Source: Euleptes europaea (taxonomy: Eukaryota; Chordata; Lepidosauria; Squamata; Sphaerodactylidae). Taken from it: a stretch of 64,000 nucleotides of DNA. How positions within the stretch are numbered: the first letter of the stretch is position 1; each line of letters opens with the position of its first letter. The notes beneath the pieces were generated by a model that was not told the DNA's origin, ran no database searches, and saw only the letters and a program-made list of their open reading frames with translations. The stretch lies in contig NC_079312.1 in NCBI RefSeq assembly GCF_029931775.1, forward strand, positions 16,437,821 to 16,501,820, written 5' to 3'. A program made the position numbers and the translations under genes. Of this stretch, positions 39,312 to 52,100 are shown piece after piece.

Positions 39312-39319
39312 CTGGTTGT

Positions 39320-39708
39320 CCTTTTGGGAAGGGGCCGGGGGAGGTGGACACTGGCCGCGGTCAATCCGCTCTGCTGCTCCCCTCCGCTGCATCCCAACTT
39401 TCCCCGGACTTCCCCCGGGAGGCGGAGGGAAACTTCTCCCCCCCCCCGGGTTTTGCAAATGCCCACCCAAGGAGAGGGAGGGAGACGCTTCCTCCCCAGG
39501 GTCCACCTTCCACCACCCCCGGCCCTTTTCCTAGCAACTCTTTCTCTCCACCTCCCCCCCACGGAAGCCGCCCATTACTAGGTCGTTGAGGGCGCAGCAG
39601 CAACAGGGAGTCCTTTGCAGGGAGGGAAACTGCCCCGTGGCCGCTTTGGAAAGCAGGGAAGCGAAACTAATTCTTTTTCTCTCTCCCTCCCGCTTAGCAG
39701 AGCCAGCC
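39320..39708 (+). promoter_or_regulatory. GC-rich putative promoter / 5' UTR of gene C
   Basis: Dense in C and G, with CpG and CCCC-CCGG runs, immediately before the first exon. No TATA box is obvious. Role is inferred from position and composition only. Confidence 0.4.
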
Positions 39709-40152
39709 ATGGCGGCCGGGGGTCCCGTCCAGGAGCTGTGCGAGGAAGCCTCTTGCTCCGTCTGCCTGGACTTCTTCAGGGACCCGGTGACCATTGCGGA
39801 GTGTGGCCACAGTTTCTGCCGCGCCTGCCTGACCCGCAGCTGGGGGGAGTCGTGGGCAGAGGCTTCCTGCTGCCCCCAATGCAGAGGGCGAGCGCAGGAG
39901 GGGACCCTCCGGCCCAACCAGCAGCTGGCCAACTTGGTGGGGATAGCCAAAAAGTTCACTCTGCAGGAGGGAAAAGAGGTAGAAGCGACGGGGGGAGAAG
40001 GCGAGGGGGGCGTCTGCGAGCAGCACCAGGAGCCCCTGAGGTTTTTCTGCAAGGAGGACGAAGCCCCCCTCTGCGGGGTCTGCCGCAGATCGGAGGAGCA
40101 CAAACAGCACCAGGTGATCCCTCTGGAGGAGCCTGCCCGAGAGAAGAAGGAG
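39709..40152 (+). CDS. Gene C exon 1: RING finger and first B-box
   Basis: 148 codons. RING ligands C16, C19, C32, H34, C37, C40, C55 and C58. B-box ligands C103, H106, C114, C122, C125, H131 and H134. A linker rich in E and G (about 88-101) is ten residues longer than in gene B. Ends LEEPAREKKE at donor GTAAGA. Confidence 0.95.
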
Positions 40153-43100
40153 GTAAGAAATCTCTGAGGATCTTGCTGGGGACCAGCCGTGATTTCTTCC
40201 TGTGATTTCTTCCTGGCTTCTCTGTAGATGTGGTCCAGTGAAAAGAGTCCTAGCTGGAATGCAAATAATGGTACATATTAAACTAATATCCTTTTAGGCC
40301 CCCAGCTGCAGGATCCTGGGCTAGGCAGATCCCTCCTTCTGTCTGATCCCACCGGGCTCTTACTGTGTTCTGTTTCAGAAGAGTTGGTTTTTTCATGCCG
40401 ATTTTTTTCTACCTTTAAGGAGTCTCAAGCCCTGACCTGGATGGCCCGGGCTAGCCTGATCTCATCAGATCTCAGAAGCTAAGCAGGGTCAACCCTGGTT
40501 ACTATTTGGATGGGAGACCACCAAGGAAGTCCAGGGTTGCTATGCAGAGGAAGGCACTGGCAAACCACCTCTGTTAGTCTCTTGCCATGAAAACCCCAAA
40601 AAGGGGTCACCATAGATCAGCTGCGATTTGTCAGCACTTTACACACACAAGTAGTCTCAAAGTGGCCTACAAACTCCTTACCATCCCCTTTCCACAACAG
40701 ACACCTTGTGAGGTAGGTGGGGCTAAGAGAGTTTGGAGAGAACTGTGACTGGCCCAAGGTCACCCAGCAGGCTGTATGTGAAGGAATGGAGAATCAACCC
40801 CAGTTCTCCAGATTAGAATCCACTCTTAACCGGTGCGCCACACTGGCTCTCCAGGAGAGAAGACTTTTCTTGCATCTTGGTGCCTGGCTCAAAATTTCCC
40901 TTTGGGTCAAAGCAGCCTGGAGTGTTTGGGGCCTCTTTTCCAGTTGTTGGTTTATAATGTCAGTGTGATGTTTTGATTCTTCTGTTCAGCTGCAGATTGG
41001 CTGCCAAAGGAGTTGGTGGTAACCAGAGCCTTTCAAACATCATGTTCTCCTTCGAAGCCCTGCCATCTATCCCTCCAGGGGACGCCTCTTTGTAGGTTGT
41101 GGAGTTTGATGGTTGAGGAGGGGCTCTCGATCCTTGTGCCCCCAGACTCCCACGGACACGATCCATTTCCTCCCAGCGGAGCAGTAATATCTCCCATCCG
41201 TTCCTTACGGTGGGAATGCTGTTGCCTCTCCTGGATTGAGATCTAGCAGCATGGCCAGTCCAAGACGTGTCACTGCCTAAGGGGGAATATCCAGAGCAGG
41301 GGTCCCAAATCTTTTTCAGCCTATGGGTACCATTGGAATCCTGACACAAAACACTGGGCACAGCCACAAAATGGCTGCCACACCTTGCATTCAGTCACAC
41401 AGTGAAGTTCCTTGTGCTGCGGCAAAGCAATTAAAAAAAAAATCTACACAAGTCTCAAATGGCCAGTTAGAAGTCCTCCCGGGCAAAAGCTCAACCCACT
41501 TTCCAAAAACACTTGTTGGGCACCAGGAAAGGTGTTGATCAGCTCAGTGGTGCCCACAACATCCTGCTGGGGACCCCTGATCCAGAGGATGTGGTTCCCG
41601 TTCCCCCCCCCCCCCGCTCTTGGTGAAGAGGGGAATTCGAAGATCATGCAACTGTAATTGTAAATCTGAAATGAGGTGGGGAGCCAGGATGTTCCTAATT
41701 TCCTTAATTTTGGGGTTCCTTTTTCTGCAGCAGCCCTAGATGCTACCTGAAATCTCGTTTCTAGAGGAAAGTCAGCAGCTGAGGATTTAGTGGTGGATTT
41801 GCCGACTTTCAGATGCAGGGAGCGTGTGGTTTACTCCGAAGCAGGAATTGTTACCAATCCATTGGCTTTCAAAGGAATTTTAGGTGTCAATAAAAGCTTG
41901 GTTACTTCTCTTTCCTATACAATATGTTTTTTTCTGAATAAGTCACTGATTATGTCCAATATTTACAAAGACAGAGAGAAAGAGAGTTCAAAAACATGGG
42001 GTGGGGATAAAACAAATATGGTTCTTTTGTTTTTGGCATCAGACAGTCGTAGCAGCCAGAAAGGAGAGAGTTTGCCAGAAGCACCAGGAGCCGCTGAAGT
42101 TCTTCTGCAAGGACGATGAAGCCCCCATCTGTGTGGTCTGTGACCAGTCCCAGGAGCACAACGATCACGAAATCATTCCTGTGGAGGAGGCTTCCCAAAA
42201 GTACAAGGTTGGAAATCGACATGGTGGATGATGGTGGGGAAGATCACGTGTGGATCCTTTCTAGCTGCACTCCTGGGTGTCCCATGACACTTTTTGTAGG
42301 GAAATGCTCAGACCTTGGGCCCAAACGGGGAGTGACAACATCTCTTTGTTGCCCATTTCCTGGCTTGGCTGCTCCCTTCCTAATTGCCCTCCCCTTGTGC
42401 TCAGGGGGTGATGTTGGGATGTCGCACTCTTCAGGGCTGGCTGATTGTCCTACCAAACCACCAGAGGCAGCAGCCTACTGGTGGAAGGTTTTAACTATTC
42501 CACACACACACTCACACATACACATGATATTCTTCCTTTTTTTAAAAAAAAATTGCTATCCCAGAGTTCCTGTTAACCCTCTGGCCAGGGGTTGCATAGG
42601 GTGGGACATTCTGCACTTATATCTGATTTGGGCATTGATGGCAGTATTGCTTTAGGATTTATAGTAAAAGGAGCAAACCTTACTTTTGGGACTTTCTCCC
42701 CCCCCAGGATCAGTTCTGCAATTGTATGGAGGTTCTGCGGAAGGAGAAGGAAAAAATTCTGGCGCATAAAGCCAGTATCGTGAAGGAAAGCCAAGACCTG
42801 CTCGTAAGTGTCCTTATTGCTGGGAAGTGAACAAACAATGGAAATATACATGGGGTGGGGGGGGACACTGAGTACAAAATGCAGAAAAGTCAAGCAAGAA
42901 GGCAGGCTCTTCCCATTTGGAATGGCTTGGTTTTCCACAGAAACGTTAATGAAAGACCACTTAGAATAAACTTTTGTGAATATTAAGTGGGGCACCTTTC
43001 CTCTTACAGCTCTGCAATAAAAAGGGTTCTGGAAGTAACCATAGTGCCTGTGCATGGGGGGGGGGAGAGAGATGTGAGAAGCTGCAGCACGTGTTTGAAT

Positions 43101-46100
43101 TTTGTAAAGTAAAACCACTCCAAAAAGAAAATAATGCAAAGATAATTCATAAGTCCTTTGGATGGATACTTCTCAATCTTTCTCTTTTCCTACTCAATCT
43201 TGATGTGATCTGTTGATGTGAAAGTCAAAAGTGTCCTTCTGATAGGAGTCTCCTAAGGTACCCCTTCCCACGGCAAAGACTGGCTGTATTCTTCTTCTTT
43301 CCTTCTTTTTCCATCTCAGAAGCAAACCAAAGGAGAGCGGCAGAAGGCAGTGACCAAGTTCAGGCAATTGCATAAGTTTCTGGATAAGCAAGAGAAGTTT
43401 TTGCTGACCCAGCTGGAAGAGGAGGAGAGGGAGGTGGAAAGGAAAAGGGACCAGCACCTGGCTGAACTGTATGAGGAACTCTCCTCTCTTGAAAGCCTCA
43501 TCCGGGAGATGGAGGAGAAGTGTCAGCAGCCGGCCAGTGAACTCCTGCAGGTAAGAGTGTGGCAGGAACAGCCCAGGCTCCCCTTTGGGAGGAGGCTGCC
43601 TCCAAACCCTTTCTGTGCCTCCTTCTGCCCCATTTCATCTCCACCTAGGGGCAGTGGCCATGCAGAACTCCACCTCCTGGAAATGCTGCTCCCCCCAGAG
43701 CCCCCTGCCCCTCCCCGATAGACCAAGGCCAGGAGGCTTCCATCTCAGAAGCAAAAGTATGTTTGTGCATCATCCAACAGTCTGGGGAACTTCATGCAAG
43801 TCCAACCAGGTTCACGGGTAGCTCTTTCCAAACAACCAGGAATGAGGGTTATATTCAAGACTGTTCACAGGATGACTGTGGGGGGTGGGGAATGTAGCTT
43901 ATACTGGTTGCCTGCAGATAGGTGCGCAAAATTACACAGACACACAATGGCAATCACAAGTGGTAGAGGGATGGCATCCACACACCTGTTGCTGGCACCG
44001 CTGTGCTTGCTGTTGGCAACCCATCATGTCTGTGCAGATGTGATGGCATTTGGGCCCAGACCCCCCTTTTCCTTTCCCTGCTGAGCCACATGACAACACT
44101 ACTGGGAAAAGAGGGGGGAGCCCTTTAAAGCGTTTGGCTCTTCTCCTCTCAGTCCCTGCGGCCACTATCCCTCCCCTCATCAGAGGGCTTTTCTCAGGCT
44201 TTAAAGAAAAGGGCAATGGCTCGATTGCTCTAGCGTTGTAACATCATAATAACCTGTTGCACTAATTCCTAGCTTTTCCAGTTATAACTCTGCAACGAGT
44301 AAATACTTAATTTTTTTTTAAATGAAAGCTGGAACCAGTATGTTGTTACAGTGCAACTGTAACATAGCTATTTTTTGTTTAAACTTGGGAAACCCTTCAG
44401 CATGGAAAGAAGGGAAATAACAGAGACAAAGGGCTGAGGCATGAAACGCTGCTGGGAATGCCTCTGCTTCCACAGGTCGCCACAAGAATGACGCACCCTG
44501 ATCTGAGGGTTTCTGCCTTCCATGTGAGGGAAAATCCCTTTCCAAATACTGAATAGTGGCCGCTATTGAGTTGTCATAGCAGATCACCCAGCTCTGCTCT
44601 GAAATGGCTCCACTTTGTCGATAGTAACCTCACAAAGATTTTCTCCCACTTTATGGAGATGCTTCCCAGCTTTCAAATGGAGTCTGCTAGCTGGACACAG
44701 GAGAAGGGCCAGAGTGGAGAATTTTCCAGGGCCTGAGGGGGTCTTCCTGTTGTGGCCTTTTAGCAAGCTCTGAGGTCTCTCTTTTTTCTCTCTCTCTGCC
44801 ATTTTTCTTTAGGATGCCAGAAGCACCTTGCAGAGGTAAGTGGGTCTTGCTCATTAACCTTCTTAACACTGGGGGTGATCTGGGTTTGAGTCTCTAGCTG
44901 CAGTCATTGCACAAAATGGCAGTTTTGAAACTTTATTTGGCCCAGATAATTCCTTGGTTGGCATCGGGGCTGGCTGTGGGGGCACTTTAGAGGTGAACAC
45001 TGTGGTGACAACCCAACCCAATCGGATGTGCTCCATTTGTTAAGGAGGGTCGGGGGAGTCTACACATGAGGAAGCAGGAGTTGCTGTGTGCCATTTTTCC
45101 ACCAGAGCTCCTGCCACCTCATGGCACTTAAATGTGTTGCTCCTACTCAAATTTGTCCTTGGCTGTTTCCACACTGGCCATTTGCCTCACATTCAAGGCT
45201 GTGGCAAAGCAGGAATGGCAGCGATTCCCCCACCCCACGTGCTTTTTGAGGGTTTTTTTTCCACATCAGCCTTTGGGGCAAAGAAACCTACTATCAGGGA
45301 GCCATGTTGCTGCTGTGCTGCGTTGGCAGCCATGGCAAAAACAGGGCTTCTGAAATAAAGCATTTGTCCTGCAGAGCAACCCATGATGGGGAATACATAG
45401 CTGGGGATCAAAAAATTTGTACCTCTGCTTTAAGTCTCCTCAGGTAGTTTCAGAGTTAGAAGAGTTGCCATGTGACATTATTGGGGTCGAAGTTTCCACA
45501 CCTCCCACCAGGGGCAAATGATCAAAAGGAACAGAAGTAAACACACTTCTGGGTATGGTGATGTCATGTGACCTGTTTCCTTCCACCGTCTCTCAGCCTC
45601 ACTCTTGAGAACATAAGTGGAGCTTGCTGAGTGAGACCAGTGGTCCATTTAGTCCAGCATCCTGTTTCACACAGTGGCCAACAAGTTCCCCTGGATGGCC
45701 AACAAACAGGGCACAGAGGCCGAGACCCTCCCCTCCTGCTGCCTGACTCCTAGCAGCGTTATTCAGAGGTTGGCTGCCTCTGACTATGGAGGTTCCCTTC
45801 AGTCACCAGTTCTCATAGCCGCTGGTGGACCTCTGCTCCAGGATTCTGCATAGTTCCCTTTTAAAGCCGTCTGTGTTCATGACCTACAGTGAGTTCTCCA
45901 CTTCATTGGTGGGCCCTGAGTTCTAGTATTATAGGAGAGGGAGAAAAAGACCTGAGGGGACTGAACCTAATTCTGCCCTCCTCTATTTCATCCTCACAAC
46001 ATCCCTGTCTGAGAGCAAGAGGGACTGGTCTAAGGTCACCCAGTGAGCCCTATGGCTGCATGTGGGATTGAACCAGGGTCCTACTGATTCAGACCATTGG

Positions 46101-49100
46101 TCTATTGAAGATAGTATTGTCTACTAAGAGCAGTAGTGGCTCTCCAGGGTCTCTGGTAGAGGACTTTCACACCACCTGTACCTGATCATTTGACCTGGAA
46201 ATGCCAGGGATTGAACTCAGGATCTTCTGCATGATAAGCAGATGCTCTACCTCTGAGCCACAGCCCCTCCCCTAACTCTGACCCTAAAAGTCCAGAGCTC
46301 CAACCACCCCTGCTTTTTTCCCCCTCCACTGGACATTTGCAAGGCAGATCTGGGCAGGGGAAGTGGGGGTTGGTGTTCTAAAAGCCACACTTGAGGTTTG
46401 CTTTTTTTCAGAGTTAGGTCTGGGTTCCCCTCAGCCACACAGAAGTTGGGGGGAATGGCTGTGAAAAAAGGGGGATAAAAAGAGGTGCAAAAGCACCAGT
46501 CTGGAACAATGATTCAGAAAGAAAGAAAGAAAATTACCAAAGTGTGCATAATTTATATTTTAAAAGTAAAAATACAAAGGATTATTATTGTTATTTACAT
46601 AATTGCACCACAATATATCCAATAATTCAGCAATTCTCAATTGCAGTACAGATATCAGTTACATACACAATGTGGCAATTCCAAATAAAAATAATAAAGA
46701 ATGGAAAAGCACACAACGAAAACAAAGACAAGATGCTGGCCAGTTCCTGTTTCGAATCTTCATCACTCCTGAACTACCCTTGAGTAGGAGCGAAGATGTT
46801 TTTCTTTTGAGGTCATACGGTTCTACATATTAGGATCCTGCCGTTGAAATTCCAGCTTCTAAAGCAACCGCTGGTATTTTTGTACCTCTTTTTTTCTGTT
46901 GTTCAGAGGTTTCCTTTTTCTCTTCTTTGTTAAAAAAGAAAGCAGAGCCCATCAGATTGCTATCGCGGGAGAGGAAGGGCTCCTGCCTCCCACTCCCCAG
47001 CCATTTTTCATGCCAGAACCACCCCATTTTTCCTGCTTCACACACACAGAACAGTCCAAGTGGAGCAGCAAAAAATGGAGAAAGAACTCCCCCCCAGTCC
47101 AGTTTCAGCACAGGACAATGGCTTGGGGGGGGGGCTGACAGGAGCCCTTCCTCCCCCTGTGGTGGTGGACTGAACCCAAATGGGCTCTGTTTTATTTTTA
47201 AATAGCCACTCCCCACAGCTGCTGTGTGGCCTTTTGGTTTTAGGAGCTACAGTGAGGTGGACGTTGCTCTACAAAGAGCCTCCCGTCTTGCTCTGCTCTC
47301 ACCCTCAGCTTATGTCTCTCAGCTTTCAGCCGATTCCTTCCTCTTTCTCTGATCTGCCTGGGGCGGGGGGATTGTGGATTGGATGGATGGTACCTTGACA
47401 TGATTTTTCTCAAGGTATGAAGAAAAGGAGGCGTTTGAAGATCTAGTGGCTTTTCCTCTTGCATTGAGGCGGTGCATCTGTGACATCTCAGATTTAAGTC
47501 TCCTGTTGGAAGACATCAAGAAGCAATTCAAAGGTAAAGAGCATAAGAAAATCCAGTGGTTTGTTCATACAGTGGCCACCAGGCACCTCTAGGAAGCCCA
47601 CAAACAAGACGACTGCAGCAGCAGCATGCTGCCTGTGTTCCACAGCACCTAATATAATAGGCATGCTTCTCTGATCCTGGAGAGAATAGGTGTGCATCAT
47701 GACTAGTATCCATTTGACTAGGAGCCATGGATAGCCCTATCCTCCATGAACATGTCCACTCCCTGCTTAAAGCCTTCCAAGTTGATGGCCATCACCACAT
47801 CCTGGAGCAGAGAGTTCCACAATTTTAACTATGTGTTGTATGAAGAAATACTTTCCTTTGTCTGTTTTGAATCTCTCGCCCTCTAGCTTCAGCAGATGAC
47901 TCCACATTCCAGTATTATCAGAGAGGGAGAAAAGCTTCTCCCTGTCTACTCTCCACACTATGCATACTTTTATAGACAGGTTGAAAAGCACCAACATAGA
48001 TCCCTGAGGGACCGCACTGCTGACATCCCTCCATTGTGAGAACTGACCATTGATTCCTACTCTCTGCTTCCTGTTTTTCAGCCACCTCCCAATCTATAAG
48101 AGGACTTGTCCTTTTATCCTGTGACTATGAAGCTTGCTTAGCAGTCTTTAGCGGGAGGCTTTGTCAAAAGCCTTTTGGAAATCCAAATACACAATGACCA
48201 CAGGCTCATTCCTGTCCACATGCTTAATGACACTTTCAAAAACCTCTAAAAGATTACTGAGACAGGACTGAGCTTTGCAGAAGCCATGTTGGGTTTTGCT
48301 CAACAGGGCTTGCCCTTCTATATGCTTGACAATCCTATCTTTAATGATGCTATCCATCAATTTACCTGGAACAGGCATTAAGTTAACTAGCCTGTAATTT
48401 CTTGGATACCCCTGGAGCCCTTTTTATACATGGGTATTACATTGGCTACTGTCCAGGCCTCTGGTACTGAGGCTATCTTAGGGACATGTTACATATCATC
48501 ATTAGAATCCTAGAACAGGGGTCGGCAAACTCATTAGTCAAAAGAGCGAAATATCAACAGTACAATGATTGAGATTTCTTTTGAGAGCCAAATTTCTTAA
48601 ACTTAAACTATATAGGTAGGTACACTGTTTATTTACTTAATAAACTTTAATTAAAGTTTTAAGTCTTAATTAAACTATAGGTACACTGAATAAAACTTGA
48701 TATCATACTTAATAGTGATCTTATTTATTGATAAAAATTAAATTCTAAGTCCCTGCCATTTCCCCCTCCCCGTCCGGAGTCCTCGTCTGGAGGCCTGGTC
48801 TACCCCCATAAAAGCCTATTGGTGGACCTGGCCTCCAGCTGAGTCCCATTGGGAGGCCAGGTCTACCCATTGGCTTTCTTGGCAGTAGACCTCGCCTCCG
48901 GAGGCCCATAGAAGCCAATTGGTAGACCTGGCCTCTGAAGGGGGACTTTCCCCTCCTCGGAGTCCAGGTCTACTGCCAAGAAAGCCAGTGGGTAGACATG
49001 GCCTCCCAATGGGACTCAGCCGAAGGCCAGGTCTACCAAAGGAAGCTCACCCCGCCCAACAGCTGATAGGCGGTGGGGCCAGGAACCGCCGAGCCGCCCG

Positions 49101-52100
49101 CCCAGCAATCGCTCAACTAGAGGGGAGGGGAGGCTTTAGCCTCCCAACCATTGAGGGCAAGGGAAAGGGGGACCCGGCCATCCTCCACGGCAGGGGGTGG
49201 GAGACAGTGCGCCCGCTCTCTCTCGGGCATGCCGGCGCGAGCGGGCGCAAGAGCAGGGGCTCCAAACCAAGTTCGGAGAGCCGCACTCAACAGGCCAAAG
49301 AGCCGCATGTGGCTCTGGAGCCACAGTTTTGAGACCCCTGTCCTAGAATTATGAGCCTTCTAGTCCAACCCCCTGCTGAATGCAGGATCAACCTAGAACA
49401 TCCCTGACAAGTGTTCATCCAGCCTGTGCTTGAAGACTGCTAGTGAGGGGGAGGTCACCACCTCCCTAGGCAGCTGATTTCGAACTACTCTTACTGTAAA
49501 AAACAATTTCCATCCAGCTCATACTTTATACCCATCCTATCTTCTGTAGCCGACAGGAATAGTTCCCTCCCCTTCTCTCTAAGTGATAGCCTTTGAAATA
49601 CTGAAAGAGAGCAATCATATCCCCCCTCAACCTCCTCTTTTCCAGAGTGAGCATTCCCAAGAAGTTCAGCAATTTCCCATTTGACTTCTTGAAGAACTCT
49701 AGGATGGATACCTTCTGGTCCCAGCGACTTCTTAGTTTGGTGTTTGTGTATATGTTCTAGATCTTCCTGCCTTGTTACCACTATTTGCCCCAGCTCCTCA
49801 TTTTCCCTTCCCCAAAACACCTATTTAGGAAAAGGTATCTGCCCTATATCTTCAACAGTGAAGACAGTTGAGAAGATTTCATTTAGCTTCTCAACAATCG
49901 CTTTATTCTCCCTTAATGTTTCTTTACTCCAGGGGTGGGGAACGTCAGGCCTGGGGTGGGGGGTGGGCGTTTAAGGCCCGCAAAATCATTTGGTCTGGCC
50001 CTTTGTGGGTCCTGGCAGATCTCTAGCTCAGAAGAATCTGGTGAGCCGCCCCCTCCCGCAGACAGGAGTAGCCTCTATTCAAAGCAGATGTGAGTTTTGC
50101 CGAGAAAAGGACCCTTTCCCCCCCTTGCAGCTATGGAGCTGCTAGGACCACCCAAGAAACTGTGTTAACCCTTTCCCACCTGGGCCATGGAGAAACATAT
50201 TCCCTCTGTACTACAAGAGGGCTGGAGGTGGAAGTGGCAACAATGGAGGGGTTAAAGGAGGCAGGGCCAGAATGCACAGGGTGGGGTGGGGGAGGCAAGT
50301 TCTTAGCCAGTGTGTCCTCATTTCATCCCTGCAGGCGAAGGCGGCTCCAACCATGCGGAGCAAAAGCAACTCCCGGCGTGCGGCTGGACGGCTATGCCCA
50401 GCTGGTGCAACAGACCATCCTAGGCCACTAGGTGGGCGAGTGTGCCACCGGTTGGATGCCTGCCTGCTTGCCTGTGCGGGGGGGGTGTCATCTGGGGCAG
50501 CTGCCTGCTTGGGGCTTGGTCAGCTAATTTTTAAGTTGATAATTTTGTATGGCTCGCGAATGATGTTATAAATATCCAAATGGCCCTTGGCGGAAAAAAG
50601 GTTCCCCATCCTTGCTTTACTCCCATTGTCATCAGATGGTCCAACTGCTTTCCTAGCAGGTTTCTTGTTCCTCCTGTTTTCTTATTTCTTATTGTTGGCC
50701 TTGATGGGTTAAGTGATATGGCCCTCAAAATCTTTTTTTGCATCCCTAATTGCGTTTGCATTTCCTCTGTGCAGGTTTCGGTTGACTGTTGGTTGTCTCG
50801 TTTGGACAAGCCTTAAAGTTTCTGAAGGAAGCCTTTTTCTCTCTCATTGCTTCCTTCACCGTACCCTTTTGTCATGAGCGTGACCTCTTGGACTTTATAC
50901 TATTTTTCCTGACCTGTGGTATACAATCTAACAACCTCTAGTGTTGGGGTCGTCAGTAGCTCCCAAGCCTTTTCCAAAGATTTAACCCTCCTAACTGTTC
51001 CTTTCAACTTTCTTTTTACCAGATTCCTCATTTTAGAGAAGGTTACTCTTTTAAAGTCAAATATATGAGATTTCCCAGGCACCTCCCCACATACATATCA
51101 ATTAAATGTGATGCCATTGTGGTCACTTTTGCCAATTGGTACAACTACATCCACATCCCACACCAAGTCTCTGGCAGCAGCACTGAGGATTAGATCAAGG
51201 GTCACCTCCCATCTGGTCAGTTCCATGACCAGCTGTTCGAGGGCACAGTCATTGTGTATGTGTATAAATCTGATCTCTTTGGCTTGACTGTGTTGGAATA
51301 TGCAAGGCTGTCATATTAGCTGTGACAGGCAGACTTAGATGGAAGAGATCTAACTGTCAACCATAGGCTGACGCAATAGCCTGGAAAGCCCCTAGGAGGC
51401 CTGATTATACTGGCCAGATCTAGTTGAGGCCAGAAACTGAGGTGTGGTGTTGCCCCTGGAGAATGACTAAGCATGTACTTCTAATTGATGCCTGGAGGTG
51501 GCATTGTATATAAGTGTAAGACTCTGTGAGTCTGTGTCGGGAGTTATGGAGGAGAGAGTGTGTATATAGCACTGTAAATAAACCACTGCATTTCTACAAG
51601 CTCTAGTGGTTCTGGTGGTCATTCCTGGACGTTGGCACAATCCGCCAGCTCTCGCGTCAGACTGGAGCATGCATTTATCCAGTCAATATGAGGGTAGTTA
51701 AAGTTGCCCATTATTACTTCTTCATCTCCTTTGGATGCCTCCCTGATTTCATTCTCCGTCTTTAGATCACCCTGAGCCTTTTGGTCAGGGGGCGAATAGA
51801 ATGGTACTAAATTAACTTTGAGTCCTTGTACCCACAAGATGAGTCTTCCCTTTTTATGGTTTCTAGTTTATTGGACACTATGCCATCCTTGATATACATA
51901 GCAACACTCCTTCCAGTACGCCATTCCCTGTCATTTCTGTCGAGTTTGTATCTAGGTATGACCATATCCCACTGGTTCTCTCTGTTCCACCAGGACTCTG
52001 AAAAGCTCACTATATCTATTTTTTCCCTTAAAACCACTCGACCTCCCACATTTTTGTTTGGAGGCTTCTGGCATTAGCAAAGAAACATAATATTCCGTTT

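Larger units (their letters stand above)
47540..52085 (-). mobile_element. CR1/L3 LINE with nested insertions (gene C intron)
   Basis: Antisense blocks in order from the right: SFSESWWNRENQWD and NDREWRTGRSVAMYIKDG (51807-52049), GNFNYPHIDWINA (about 51690), FDFKRVTFSKMRN (about 51050), then 50614-50809, SLGPEGIHPRVLQEVKWEI (about 49700), IVYLDFQKAFDKASR (48148-48378), and the 3' end to 47540. The stretch from the core RT motifs to the C-terminus is deleted near 47985-48040. Interrupted by an LTR, two hAT elements and a second CR1 piece. Confidence 0.82.

Noticed and set aside
39126-39581. Proline-rich frames upstream of gene C
   Set aside because: They arise from C-rich sequence and cross the hAT element boundary; no start or splice support.
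40429-40560. 5S rRNA gene
   Set aside because: Only internal 5S blocks are present, the ends are missing, and a SINE tail and target duplication follow.
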